Position numbers and translations under genes: made by a program. Of a stretch of 64,000 nt of DNA, positions 56,458-64,000 are shown piece by piece; position 1 is the first letter of the stretch; every line of letters begins with the position of its first letter. The DNA is from Aminobacter aminovorans (GTDB lineage Bacteria; Pseudomonadota; Alphaproteobacteria; Rhizobiales; Rhizobiaceae). The DNA lies in the NCBI RefSeq assembly GCF_900445235.1, contig NZ_UFSM01000001.1:1482501-1546500 (forward strand), read 5' to 3'. Under the pieces are notes generated by a model. That model did not search any database. It was not told the origin of the DNA and worked only from the letters and a program-made list of their open reading frames with translations.

Positions 56458-57000
56458 ATGCCAGTTCTGCGCGACAAGGAAATCGAAGTGCTGTTCTCCG
56501 CCTCGGCGATCGCACGGCGCAATCTCGAACTCGCCAAGGACATCGCGGCGCACGACTACACCGACCTTCTGGTCATCTCGGTGCTGAAGGGTTCGTTCAT
56601 CTTTGCCGCCGACCTCATCCGGGCCATGCATGACGTCGGCCTTTCGCCGGAAGTCGAGTTCATCTTCATCTCCAGCTATGGCGCGGGCACGACCAGCGGC
56701 GAGGTCCGCGTGCTGCGCGACATCGACAACGAGGTCGCCGGCCGCGACGTTCTCCTGATCGACGACATTCTCGAATCGGGCAAGACGCTGAAGTTCACCC
56801 GCGAGCTGATGATGTCGCGCGGCGCCAAGAGCTGCTCGATCGCCGTGCTGCTCGACAAGCGCATGCGCCGCAAGACCGACCTCAATGCCGACTACGTCGG
56901 CTTCGACTGCCCCGACTATTTCGTCGTCGGCTACGGCATGGATGTGGCACACGCCTTCCGTGAACTGCCCTTCGTCGGGGTGGTCAAGGGCGAGGCCTGA
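56458..57000 (+). CDS. hpt: Hypoxanthine phosphoribosyltransferase
   Basis: A 180-aa purine salvage enzyme converting hypoxanthine (and guanine) with PRPP to IMP/GMP. The PRPP motif is VLLIDDILESGKTLKF, preceded by LVISVLKGSFIFAADLIRAM and the flexible loop around SSYGAGTTSGEV. C-terminal VGFDCPDYFVVGYGMD carries the purine site. Length typical. ATG 56458. Confidence 0.94.
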   Translation: MPVLRDKEIEVLFSASAIARRNLELAKDIAAHDYTDLLVISVLKGSFIFAADLIRAMHDVGLSPEVEFIFISSYGAGTTSGEVRVLRDIDNEVAGRDVLLIDDILESGKTLKFTRELMMSRGAKSCSIAVLLDKRMRRKTDLNADYVGFDCPDYFVVGYGMDVAHAFRELPFVGVVKGEA

Positions 57001-57066
57001 CAACGGCCGATCACAAATTTTCCGGCGTTCAGAAATCGTCAACCAGTCGCGGCAAATATCGCCGCC

Positions 57067-57462
57067 ATGGCAAAGCTTCTGATCGTTGAGGACGATGAGT
57101 CCGTACGCACACTTGCAGCCCGCGCGCTCGAACGCGCCGGCCACAAGGTCGATGTCGCTTGCGATGGCGCCGAGGGGCTCGACTGCATCCACGCAGCGCG
57201 GGGCGGCTACGACCTCGTCGTCTCAGACATCCGCATGCCGGAGATGGACGGTATCGAGATGGCGCAGAAGGCGGCTCGCGCCTATCCCGGACTGCCGATC
57301 CTGCTGATGACCGGCTATGCCGACCAGCGCGAACGTGCCGAGGAACTCGACGCCATCATCATCGATGTCGTGCAGAAACCGTTCACGCTGTCGGACATTC
57401 GCGACCGCGTCTCGCTGGCACTTGTATCTCAGTCGACGGTAGCGCTTGCGGGTGCTGCCTGA
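57067..57462 (+). CDS. Single-domain response regulator
   Basis: A 131-aa receiver domain with no output: acidic pocket E8/D9/D10 (IVEDDESVRTLA), phosphoacceptor D54 in LVVSDIRMPEMDGIEM, T/S at LLMTGYA and lysine in VVQKPFT. Alphaproteobacteria use such proteins (CpdR, DivK, Sma-type) to control the cell cycle, but the sequence does not settle which. The ATG is 67 nt after hpt. The last 34 bp overlap the convergent EamA gene. Confidence 0.9.
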   Translation: MAKLLIVEDDESVRTLAARALERAGHKVDVACDGAEGLDCIHAARGGYDLVVSDIRMPEMDGIEMAQKAARAYPGLPILLMTGYADQRERAEELDAIIIDVVQKPFTLSDIRDRVSLALVSQSTVALAGAA

Positions 57463-58373
57463 GGCGGCCGCGTCCCGACATTGAGCGCAAAGATGCCGGC
57501 GCCGACGATCAGCAAGGCGCCGATGACCGTGCCGCTGCCGGGGATCTCAGCGAAGAACAGGAAGCCCCACAGCGGCGCCCATAACAGCCCGGTATATTCG
57601 AAGGTCGCTGCCTTGTTGGCCGGCGTCAGCCGGTAGGCCTGGCCGAGCAACACCATGCCGACAGCAGCAATGATGCCGCAGGCGCCCATCATCAGGAAGT
57701 CGCGCAGGCTCGGCCAGATCCACGGCCGCATCAGGAAATCAAGGCTGGGGTGCCCGGTCTGATGGAAGCCTGTGGCGGAGAAGATCGTGGTGATCAGCAC
57801 CGCGCCGAGCAGATAGGCGGCGTTCTGGTAGAAGGCCATGGTCGTGGCGCTTTCCGTCACGCCGACCTTGCGCGCCATCAGCTGCGAGAAGCTGTAGAGA
57901 AATGCCGAGACGAGAGACAGCAAGGCCGCCCATTCGAAGATGCCGGCCCCAGGATTGACCATGACGATCACGCCGAGCAGGCCGACGGTGCCGGCGGCAA
58001 GGCTTTGCCACGGCACCCGCTCACCAAGATAGGGACCGGCCATGGTCATTATCAGCAGCGGCGCCAGGAAAAACAGCGCTGCCGCGTCGGCGATCGGCAG
58101 CGCCGGGATGGCCAGATAATAGGCGCAGTAGGACACGAACAGGATCGTCGAACGCGTGGCGAGGAAGCGCCAGTTGGGCGAGGCGAGTGCTGCCAGGCCG
58201 ACATCGCGATGAACCAGCACAAGCAGGATCGGCAAGGCGACCACGGCGCGGATCAGCAGGGCCTCGCTGACCGGGTAGGTGCCGGCCACGGCCTTGATCA
58301 GTGCGTCCTGGATCGAAAACACCAGCACGCCCAGGCAAAGGCAAAGGATGCCGAGAAGCGTTCTGTTGTGCAT
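57429..58373 (-). CDS. EamA/DMT family transporter with leader region
   Basis: A 314-aa inner-membrane protein with ten hydrophobic segments in two EamA halves (LGVLVFSIQDALIKAVAGTYPVSEALLIRAVVA; FLYSFSQLMARKVGVTESA; AFEYTGLLWAPLWGFLFF). Likely an exporter of amino acids or similar. It overlaps the response-regulator gene by 34 bp at the 3' end (convergent). Upstream lies a possible leader ORF and terminator (58510-58674), and beyond, a LysR gene in the opposite direction; either could govern it. The substrate is unknown. Confidence 0.88.
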   Translation of the reverse strand: MHNRTLLGILCLCLGVLVFSIQDALIKAVAGTYPVSEALLIRAVVALPILLVLVHRDVGLAALASPNWRFLATRSTILFVSYCAYYLAIPALPIADAAALFFLAPLLIMTMAGPYLGERVPWQSLAAGTVGLLGVIVMVNPGAGIFEWAALLSLVSAFLYSFSQLMARKVGVTESATTMAFYQNAAYLLGAVLITTIFSATGFHQTGHPSLDFLMRPWIWPSLRDFLMMGACGIIAAVGMVLLGQAYRLTPANKAATFEYTGLLWAPLWGFLFFAEIPGSGTVIGALLIVGAGIFALNVGTRPPQAAPASATVD

Positions 58374-58509
58374 GGTACAGGGGTGCTCGCCTGAGAGGTC
58401 GTGTCGACTGTTGTATCTTGAGATCAGGCGGCGCGAGAGCGCTTGTCGGCGCCTCCTGTTGGGCCAGCGCTGGATGGCGCGGCGCGTTCACCTTCAGAGC
58501 GATGCGCCA

Positions 58510-58541
58510 AAAAAATACCCGCCGGCAAAGTTGCGGCGGGT
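58510..58541 (-). terminator. Intrinsic terminator upstream of the EamA gene (possible attenuator)
   Basis: On the minus strand ACCCGCCG (58541-58534) pairs with CGGCGGGT (58524-58517) over a 9-nt loop, followed by ATTTTTTT. It lies 137 bp before the EamA start and 17 bp after the stop of a 38-codon minus-strand frame. On the plus strand no T-run follows, so it acts on minus-strand transcripts. Confidence 0.85.
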
Positions 58542-58557
58542 GAAAGTGAGGACGGTT

Positions 58558-58674
58558 TTACCAGTCCGTAGCCGCATCTCTTACGGCCACCTTCCAATGG
58601 GTAGCGGGACTATTCCCTGCCGTTTGACACGATGCAAACGAATTGGAATGATGACAGTCATTAGATTTTCTCAT
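58558..58674 (-). CDS. Possible 38-aa leader peptide or small protein before the EamA gene
   Basis: A 38-codon frame encodes MRKSNDCHHSNSFASC, later THWKVAVRDAATDW, then a stop, with the intrinsic terminator 17 bp downstream. The DCHH...C content might bind metal. No good ribosome site precedes the ATG at 58674, and an overlapping 26-codon frame exists. If real, it is either a self-contained small gene or a leader peptide whose translation could affect the terminator and so the EamA gene. The terminator is the main argument for a transcript here. Confidence 0.4.
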   Translation of the reverse strand: MRKSNDCHHSNSFASCQTAGNSPATHWKVAVRDAATDW

Positions 58675-58677
58675 GGC

Positions 58678-58691
58678 TGAAAACGTTTTCA
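58678..58691. promoter_or_regulatory. 14-bp perfect palindrome at the LysR start
   Basis: tgaaaacgttttca is a perfect palindrome overlapping the first codons of the long form of the LysR gene and next to ATG 58691 of the short form. It is between the divergent LysR gene and the leader ORF, so it may be an operator. Confidence 0.4.
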
Positions 58692-59551
58692 TGACCGCAC
58701 GCCTCGACAGCGACCTGTTGCGCACCTTCCTCGCGGTTGCCGAGAGCGGCAATTTCACCCGCGCGGCCGAAGGCGTCGGGCGTACCCAGTCGGCAATCAG
58801 CATGCAGATCAAACGCCTTGAGGAGGTTGTCGGCGAGGTGCTGTTTGCGCGCGGCGCGCGTGGCGTCACCTTGACGGAACGGGGTAGCGAGCTTGTCGGC
58901 AATGCCCGCCGGATCGTTGCCCTGCTCGACGAAACCGCATCCGCGATGCGCGCCGCACCACTTGGCGGGCCGGTCCGGATAGGCATTCCCGAGGAGTACG
59001 GGCAGCCCGTCCTGTCGCGCGCGCTGGGTGCCTTCGCCAAGCGCCATTCGCAAGTGGAGGTGACGGTTCGGTTCGGTTACTCGGTCACCCAACTGGCGGC
59101 GCTGGCAGCCGGCGAACTCGACCTTGCCGTGGTGTTCGAGTGGCAATTTCCTTCGGGCGCCGAAGTTCTGATGAACGACCCAACCGTCTGGGTGACCTCC
59201 ATTCACCACAATCTGCATCTGGAGCGGCCGCTGCCGGTTGCCATGTACACCCGTCACGGCTGGTCGCGAGAGTACGCGCTTCGCTCGCTGGAGCAGCGCG
59301 GCATCGATTATCGTTTCGCCTATACAAGCGACACCACCAACGGGCTTTCGCTTGCCGTCACCGCCGGCCTGGCGCTGGCGCCGATGGCGCGCAGCAACAT
59401 TCCTGTGGACTGCCGTGAGCTGACGGATGCCGAGGGCTTCGGCCCGATCGACACGACGAGGGTCGTCATGCATCGCAACCCGCGTGCCAACAGCGAAGCC
59501 GTCGACGCCATGGCCGACGCCATCCGGGATGCCTTCCATCAGCGGCGCTGA
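58691..59551 (+). CDS. LysR family transcriptional regulator
   Basis: A 286-aa LysR: helix-turn-helix LLRTFLAVAESGNFTRAAEGVGRTQSAISMQIKRLEE then an effector domain from about 90. Start is either ATG 58691 (MTARLDSDLLRTF) or 58673 with six more residues; 58691 is preferred because the upstream codons overlap a palindrome. Divergent to the EamA transporter and its leader, which it may regulate; GST follows on the same strand after 95 bp. Confidence 0.9.
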   Translation: MTARLDSDLLRTFLAVAESGNFTRAAEGVGRTQSAISMQIKRLEEVVGEVLFARGARGVTLTERGSELVGNARRIVALLDETASAMRAAPLGGPVRIGIPEEYGQPVLSRALGAFAKRHSQVEVTVRFGYSVTQLAALAAGELDLAVVFEWQFPSGAEVLMNDPTVWVTSIHHNLHLERPLPVAMYTRHGWSREYALRSLEQRGIDYRFAYTSDTTNGLSLAVTAGLALAPMARSNIPVDCRELTDAEGFGPIDTTRVVMHRNPRANSEAVDAMADAIRDAFHQRR

Positions 59552-59646
59552 TTGCTGAATCAAGTCACTTCCTGCCAGCGCTCCTGACAAAGGGCTGTCA
59601 GCAGGCCAATGCTATGTAGTTCGCATCTCTGAAACGGGAGGACTTG

Positions 59647-60273
59647 ATGATCACATTCTACCATGCGCCATGGTCGCGCGCGTCCAACATATTGTGGCTG
59701 CTCGAGGAACTCGGCACACCTTACAAGATCGAGAAGGTCGATATCCGCGCGCCTGGCGGGGTGCCGGAAGCCTACCGCTCGATCCAGCCCAACAAGAAGG
59801 TGCCGGCGATCATCCATGACGGCGTCCTTGTCACCGAGCGCGCGGCGATCTGCACCTATCTCTGCGACGTCTTCCCCGAAGCCGGACTTGCACCTGCCAT
59901 GGGCGACAAGCTGCGCGCGCCTTACCTGACCTGGCTCGTCTACGCCGATTCGGTGTTCGATCCGGTGCTGGCGGCAAAGGCGCATGGCCACGAATTCATG
60001 GGCGGCGGCTATTCCTACGGATCGTTCAGCGAGATGGTCGACAATCTCGAAAAGACGCTGGCCTCGCGCCCTTACATCGCCGGCGACCGCTTCACCGCTG
60101 CCGACACCCAGATCGGCGGCGGCATCAATTTCGGCATCCGCGTGCTCAAGACGCTGCCTGATAAACCGGTGTTCCTCGACTATGTCGAGCGGCTGGCTGC
60201 TCGCCCCGCCTTCCAGCGCGCCAGCCAGAAGGATCATGCTTTGGCGCAAGAGGCGGGAATGGTTGCGGGGTGA
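59647..60273 (+). CDS. Glutathione S-transferase
   Basis: A 208-aa GST of soluble cytosolic type: N-terminal thioredoxin-like domain (FYHAPWSRASNILWLLEELGTPY; NKKVPAIIHDGVLVTERAAICTYL with cis-Pro and ESxAI-like TERAAI) and a helical C-terminal domain (FTAADTQIGGGINF). It conjugates glutathione to electrophiles. ATG 59647 has GGGAGG (59634-59639) upstream at 7 nt; a TTG precedes it directly but is less likely. Confidence 0.9.
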   Translation: MITFYHAPWSRASNILWLLEELGTPYKIEKVDIRAPGGVPEAYRSIQPNKKVPAIIHDGVLVTERAAICTYLCDVFPEAGLAPAMGDKLRAPYLTWLVYADSVFDPVLAAKAHGHEFMGGGYSYGSFSEMVDNLEKTLASRPYIAGDRFTAADTQIGGGINFGIRVLKTLPDKPVFLDYVERLAARPAFQRASQKDHALAQEAGMVAG

Positions 60274-60310
60274 GGGGAAGGGGCGGGCCTGAGCGTTGGT
60301 GCGGCTTCAC

Positions 60311-60479
60311 CCCCCTCTGTCCTGCCGGACATCTCCCCCGCAAGGGGGGAGATCAGGCCGCCATCGGCGCTGAAGCCAATCACTAACTTCGCAAATTCTA
60401 CGACGTCACAGGATGAGCGCCGTCGGCGGCGAGATAAATCTCCCCCTTGCGGGGGAGATGGCCGGCAGGCCAGAGGGGG
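60311..60479. repeat. Palindromic element with two inverted copies of a rhizobial repeat (MITE-like)
   Basis: A 42-43 bp unit beginning ccccctctgtcctgccgg (60311) and ending in ggggagat (about 60353) appears again in inverted orientation at 60438-60479, with the same cctgccgg core. Between them, ggccgccatcggcgct and agcgccgtcggcggcg are also inverted. The whole 169 bp forms a long imperfect hairpin, the form of small non-autonomous mobile elements spread through Mesorhizobium-like genomes. No transposase is near. The interval 60274-60523 between GST and TIGR02302 genes contains no gene. Confidence 0.8.
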
Positions 60480-60523
60480 ATGGGACGGAGTGCGACGGAG
60501 CAAGCAGCCCCCGTTGCCGCTGC

Positions 60524-63118
60524 CTATCTCAACTCCAGCAGGCGTTCGAGATAACTCCGCTCCAGCTCGGGGCTCAGCGCGTTGCCGAGTCGCTTGCGGA
60601 TGGCGTCGAGAATCTGGCGGGCTCGCTGCACGTCGATCTCGTCCGGCACCTTGGTCGAATCGCCGAAGTCGGGTCCGGTGGTGGCGCGTGGCCTGCCGAG
60701 TGGGTCGCGGTCGGCATTCTGTTGGCGGCCGCCTTCGCCGCTGCCGCCCTGGTCGCCCTGCATGGCCTGCATCTGCTGCATCATGTCCTGGGCGCCCTGG
60801 CGCAGCGCTTCGAGCGCACGGCCCTGATGGCCGACGGCACGGTCGCCTTCACCTTTGCCGAGCGAGCCCTCGGCTTGGTTCATCGATTCGCCGGCGTCGC
60901 CAAAGCCCTTGCCCGGCTTGATGCCGAGGCCTTCCAGCCCCTTCATCAGCGATTCGAGGTCCTTCTCGAGCTGGCTCTGGCCCTGCTGCAACTGCTTAAG
61001 CGCGTCGGCGAATTCCTGCGGCGTCATTGGCCGGCCCTGCTTGCCCTTGTTTTGCTGGCCTTGGCCTTGTTCACCCTGTTGCTGCTGCTGACCGGGCTCG
61101 CCATTCTCGCCGAAGGGATCGCTCTGGTCGCCCTGCTGGCCGCGTTGCATTTGGTCGAGACGGAACGTCTCGTTCATCATCTCCTGCTGCCGTCGCATGA
61201 TCTCGCCAAGCTTGTCCATCTGCTGGCGCATCTCGGAGTTCTGCTGGCCCTGCTGGCCTTGCTGCCGTTTGCCGGCCTGCAGATTGTTCATCATGTCCTG
61301 CAACTGCGACAGAAGCTCCTTGGCCTGGTCGCGGTTACCTGACTTGGCCAGGTTTTCGATCTGGTCGAGCATGCGCTGCAGGTCGCTCTGGCGCAGCTCC
61401 TGGGCCGGCGACTGGTTCTGGGTATTCTGGTTCTGCTGGTTGCGTTCGGCGAATTCGCGCAGGAACTCGTTCATTGCCTCGCGCAGCTCGGCCATCAGCT
61501 TGTCGATTTCCTCGTCGCTGGCGCCGCGTTCGAGCGCATCCTGCAGGGCCTGCTGGGCCTGGCGCAGGCGCTTTTCCGCCGCCGACAGGTCGCCGTCCTC
61601 GATACCGAGCGCCACTTGCCAGAGATAGGTGACCACCTCGCGCAGCTCGTCATCGGAGCTGGCCATCTTGAGCCGCGTACGGGCGCTCATCAGTGCAAGG
61701 TAGTGCGAAAGATTGTCGATCGTGTCCTCCGGCCTGAGGGTGATCGCGTCCATCAGGTCGATCACGCGCGGTTTGGCGTTGGCGTCTAATGCCAGCAGCC
61801 GCCGCTGTTCGATCACCGCTCGGGCGAGCGGGTTTGTGAAGGGCTTTTCAGGCAGGATGAGCGTCTTGGTTTCGCTCTTGGCTTCCTGGCCGGCGTCGTC
61901 GGTGGCGTGCAGGGTGAGCTTCACCGAAGCTCCGGCCCAGACATGCTCGGTCAGGTCACGCGTCGCCTTTACCGGCTTCTTGGCGGCACCGCGGCGCGGC
62001 AGCGAAAGCGGCATTTCGGGCGGGCCATAGAGCGGGCGGGCATCGGGCGACTGCGCCTCGGCAAGGGCGAAGTCGGCCCTGGCGGAAGCCGCGCCATAGT
62101 CGTCCTCGATATTGTAGGTCAGCTCGAGCGTGCCGTTGACGGCACGCTTGGGCTCACCGGCAAAGTTGATCTTCGGCGCGCTGTCGGGAATGACGGTGAA
62201 GGCCCAGCGGTCGAGCTCGTCGTCACCGGATTTCAGCGTCAGCGTACCCTCGGCGGTGAGCTTGTCGGCGAACTGTCTGACGGCGGCGACGGGGCCAGCA
62301 GCAACCTGTGTCGAGGCTTCGGTCTTGACGCCGTTCGGCGCGATGTCGCGCACTGTACCTGCAGCATCTGTGAAGGCGAGCGTTTCCTCACCCGATCCGC
62401 CGGTGACACGCAGCGACAATTCGCTGCCTTCGGGTACGTTGGTGACAGGAACATCCTTGCTGGCATCGGCGGTCAGGAAGATCGGTGCCTTGCCGGTGTA
62501 GGTCGGCGGCGTGACCCAGGCGTCGATGCGCGGGGGTACGATGTCGCGCGTCGCATGCGCCCTGAAGGCGTCGCCCAGCCGTCCGCCGGTCGGGCTGAAG
62601 GAAAAGGCAAAGGCGCATACGAACAGCAGGGCAGCCGCGCCGCGAAGCGCCCATGGGTCGCGCTCCGGCACGCGGGTGCGGGGCAAGTCGCCGCCCAGTG
62701 TGCCGAGCCGTTCGGCCATGCGCTTCTGGTGCTCGCGCCAGAGGGCGTCGGCGAAGCTGTCCGGCCGGCCCGAGGGGCGGTCGGTCTGGACCTGCACCGG
62801 TGTGTGCAGCAGCTGATTGGCGCGTTCGAGGCGGCTGTCGATCTCGGCCCATGTCGGCAGGCGGAAAAAGCGCAATGGATAGAGCGAGGCAAGTCCAGTG
62901 AGCCCGAAGGCCACGGCCAGCGCCAGTCGCGCCATGTCGGGCAGGGCCCGGAACAGGCCAAGCCAGGACAAGCTGACGAACAAGCTGACAACGACGATCA
63001 GTGGCAGCACCAGCGGCCAGCCACGCTCGACGATCATTGCCGCTGATATGGCCAGGCGCGTCCTGCCCAGGCTGGCGGCGACGTTACGATGCAGCGCTGG
63101 TCTTGTCGGTTCCGTCAT
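60524..63118 (-). CDS. TIGR02302 family (DUF4175) large envelope protein
   Basis: An 864-aa protein. The N-terminus has two or three transmembrane helices (about 35-95 and 160-185), followed by a large periplasmic/extracellular part with beta-domain features and a Gln/Gly-rich low-complexity C-terminal third (QQQ, NQQN, QGQQG runs) with helices. The TIGR02302 pattern is clear: LPTWAEIDSRLERANQLLHTPVQ, PPTYTGKAPIFL, EAMNEFLREFAERNQ. The function is unknown; it is conserved in Hyphomicrobiales. ATG 63118 has GGAAGGG 5 nt upstream; a longer frame of 12 codons exists. Confidence 0.85.
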   Translation of the reverse strand: MTEPTRPALHRNVAASLGRTRLAISAAMIVERGWPLVLPLIVVVSLFVSLSWLGLFRALPDMARLALAVAFGLTGLASLYPLRFFRLPTWAEIDSRLERANQLLHTPVQVQTDRPSGRPDSFADALWREHQKRMAERLGTLGGDLPRTRVPERDPWALRGAAALLFVCAFAFSFSPTGGRLGDAFRAHATRDIVPPRIDAWVTPPTYTGKAPIFLTADASKDVPVTNVPEGSELSLRVTGGSGEETLAFTDAAGTVRDIAPNGVKTEASTQVAAGPVAAVRQFADKLTAEGTLTLKSGDDELDRWAFTVIPDSAPKINFAGEPKRAVNGTLELTYNIEDDYGAASARADFALAEAQSPDARPLYGPPEMPLSLPRRGAAKKPVKATRDLTEHVWAGASVKLTLHATDDAGQEAKSETKTLILPEKPFTNPLARAVIEQRRLLALDANAKPRVIDLMDAITLRPEDTIDNLSHYLALMSARTRLKMASSDDELREVVTYLWQVALGIEDGDLSAAEKRLRQAQQALQDALERGASDEEIDKLMAELREAMNEFLREFAERNQQNQNTQNQSPAQELRQSDLQRMLDQIENLAKSGNRDQAKELLSQLQDMMNNLQAGKRQQGQQGQQNSEMRQQMDKLGEIMRRQQEMMNETFRLDQMQRGQQGDQSDPFGENGEPGQQQQQGEQGQGQQNKGKQGRPMTPQEFADALKQLQQGQSQLEKDLESLMKGLEGLGIKPGKGFGDAGESMNQAEGSLGKGEGDRAVGHQGRALEALRQGAQDMMQQMQAMQGDQGGSGEGGRQQNADRDPLGRPRATTGPDFGDSTKVPDEIDVQRARQILDAIRKRLGNALSPELERSYLERLLELR

Positions 63119-63309
63119 CGGCCCTTCCGCTTGGGCGGCGCGGGATGCAGCCACCCTGCCTGTGGCAGAATACCATCAATCGCGGCGAAGGCGAGGCGAC
63201 CAACGTAATCGTGAAGCTCAACGCACAGCACGTCCAGAGGAAGCGCAAGGAACGCCATAGATCTCCCGATCCACGTCCTGGCGAGCTGGCGCGCCGTCAG
63301 GCAAGCCAA
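63115..63309 (-). CDS. Possible 64-aa frame linking lysA and the TIGR02302 gene
   Basis: A minus-strand frame overlaps the lysA 3' end by 13 bp and ends in TGA that overlaps the ATG at 63118 (ATGA). The sequence includes MAFLALPLDVLCVELHDYVG and a basic tail PPKRKGR. The overlap geometry would fit translational coupling, but the composition is not distinctive and no clear homology was recognised. It may be chance in a GC-rich genome. Confidence 0.3.
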   Translation of the reverse strand: MACLTARQLARTWIGRSMAFLALPLDVLCVELHDYVGRLAFAAIDGILPQAGWLHPAPPKRKGR

Positions 63310-64000
63310 TCGGGAATGGAATCGAGCCCGATCAGTTCGTCATAGCTCTGGCGCTTGCGCACGACATGGAAACGGTCGCCGTCGACAAGCACTTCGGGGA
63401 TCAACAGCCGCGTGTTGTAGGTGCCTGCCTGCACAGCGCCATAGGCGCCGGCCGTGCCGACGGCGATCAGGTCGCCAGCCTTCAGCCTGGGCAGGTCGCG
63501 ATCGAGGCCGAGATAGTCGCCGGTCTCGCAGACCGGCCCGACGATGTCGACGGTCATGCGCGGCGTGTTGGCCGCCGGCTGCATCACCGGGCGGATGTCG
63601 TGATAGGCGTCGTAGAGTGTCGGCCTGATCAGGTCGTTCATCGCCGCGTCGACGATCAGGAAGTTCTTGGCGTCGCCTTCCTTCACGAAGATGACTTCCG
63701 ATACCAGGATGCCGGCATTGCCGACGATCAGCCGGCCGGGCTCGAACATCACCTTGAGGCCGAGCTTACCGACATGCTTGTGCGCGATCTGGGCATAGGC
63801 GTCGGGCAGCGGCGGCGGGTTGTTGTCGGTCTTGTAGGGAATGCCGAGGCCACCGCCGAGATCGACATGGTCGATCTCGTGGCCGTCCGCCTTGAGCGTT
63901 TCCACGAGTTCGGCCATCAGCGCAAAGGCGTCGTCGAAAGGCTGCAGCTCGGTGATCTGGCTGCCGATATGCATGTCGATGCCGGTCACCTTGATGCCGG
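63297..64000 (-). CDS. lysA: Diaminopimelate decarboxylase, C-terminal part (cut by window edge)
   Basis: PLP-dependent fold-type III enzyme that forms lysine from meso-diaminopimelate. About 234 residues are present, from GIKVTGIDMHIGSQI through VDLGGGLGIPY (PLP phosphate site), MFEPGRLIVGNAGILVSEVIF (substrate site with EPGR), VGPVCETGDYLG (catalytic Cys of the partner subunit) to the C-terminal GLDSIPDWLA. The PLP lysine and start lie beyond position 64000. The gene is upstream of the TIGR02302 gene on the same strand. Confidence 0.95.
   Translation of the reverse strand, partial: GIKVTGIDMHIGSQITELQPFDDAFALMAELVETLKADGHEIDHVDLGGGLGIPYKTDNNPPPLPDAYAQIAHKHVGKLGLKVMFEPGRLIVGNAGILVSEVIFVKEGDAKNFLIVDAAMNDLIRPTLYDAYHDIRPVMQPAANTPRMTVDIVGPVCETGDYLGLDRDLPRLKAGDLIAVGTAGAYGAVQAGTYNTRLLIPEVLVDGDRFHVVRKRQSYDELIGLDSIPDWLA

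Overview
The window is about 64 kb of GC-rich chromosome from an alphaproteobacterium of the Hyphomicrobiales (Rhizobiales), most like Mesorhizobium or Aminobacter. The evidence is the gene order (bolA / J-domain gene / cobS / cobT; aroK-aroB-CBS protein; hisC-tyrC; ftsE-ftsX), a SAM-II riboswitch before metA, a TPP riboswitch before thiC, and several short palindromic repeats of rhizobial type. No plasmid, phage or conjugation gene is seen, and most of the window is vertically inherited housekeeping sequence.

Layout. 1-1.4 kb: 5' part of thiC (minus) and its TPP riboswitch. 1.5-6.5 kb: four-gene branched-chain 2-oxoacid dehydrogenase operon (E1 alpha, E1 beta, E2, E3). 6.8-9.4 kb: an isolated atpB and a convergent secreted LVIVD-repeat protein. 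9.4-11.3 kb: an AT-richer patch with a membrane GGDEF protein, bounded by tRNA-Arg(CCT) and a partial copy of that tRNA's 3' end; this looks like a decayed genomic island. 11.4-19 kb: M20 hydrolase, D,D-carboxypeptidase, CobW-type GTPase, TusA-like protein, lipoprotein L,D-transpeptidase, accA, xerD. 19-23 kb: aroK-aroB, a CBS/CorC protein that lacks its membrane domain, a broken arsC fragment, bolA and a J-domain gene.

23-30 kb: cobS-cobT (cobaltochelatase) followed by a secreted esterase-like protein; a saccharopine-dehydrogenase-fold enzyme with a divergent Lrp regulator. 30-38 kb: GNAT, DsbA-like, ABM, LysR, queuosine-precursor transporter, rpmB, DUF3108, an EamA transporter, a DUF985 cupin whose 5' junction is duplicated around an extra gene, gloB and a methyltransferase. 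38-46 kb: DUF1194 protein, PLP decarboxylase, lipid kinase, ABC exporter, MFS exporter with divergent LysR. 46-50 kb: metA, hisC, tyrC, DUF2125.

50-64 kb: gamma-glutamylcyclotransferase, ada, plsC, YdcF, ftsX-ftsE with an 18-bp tandem repeat just upstream, hpt, a single-domain response regulator, an EamA transporter with a possible leader-ORF/terminator arrangement, LysR, GST, a palindromic mobile-type repeat, a TIGR02302 envelope protein and the 3' part of lysA.

No clearly new multi-gene defence or metabolic system is visible. The most unusual items are the tRNA-Arg-flanked patch, the duplicated gloB/cupin junction around a DUF6678-like gene, the orphan and divergent atpB, a rhizobial repeat translated into the N-terminus of a secreted protein, and the possible attenuator before the EamA gene.
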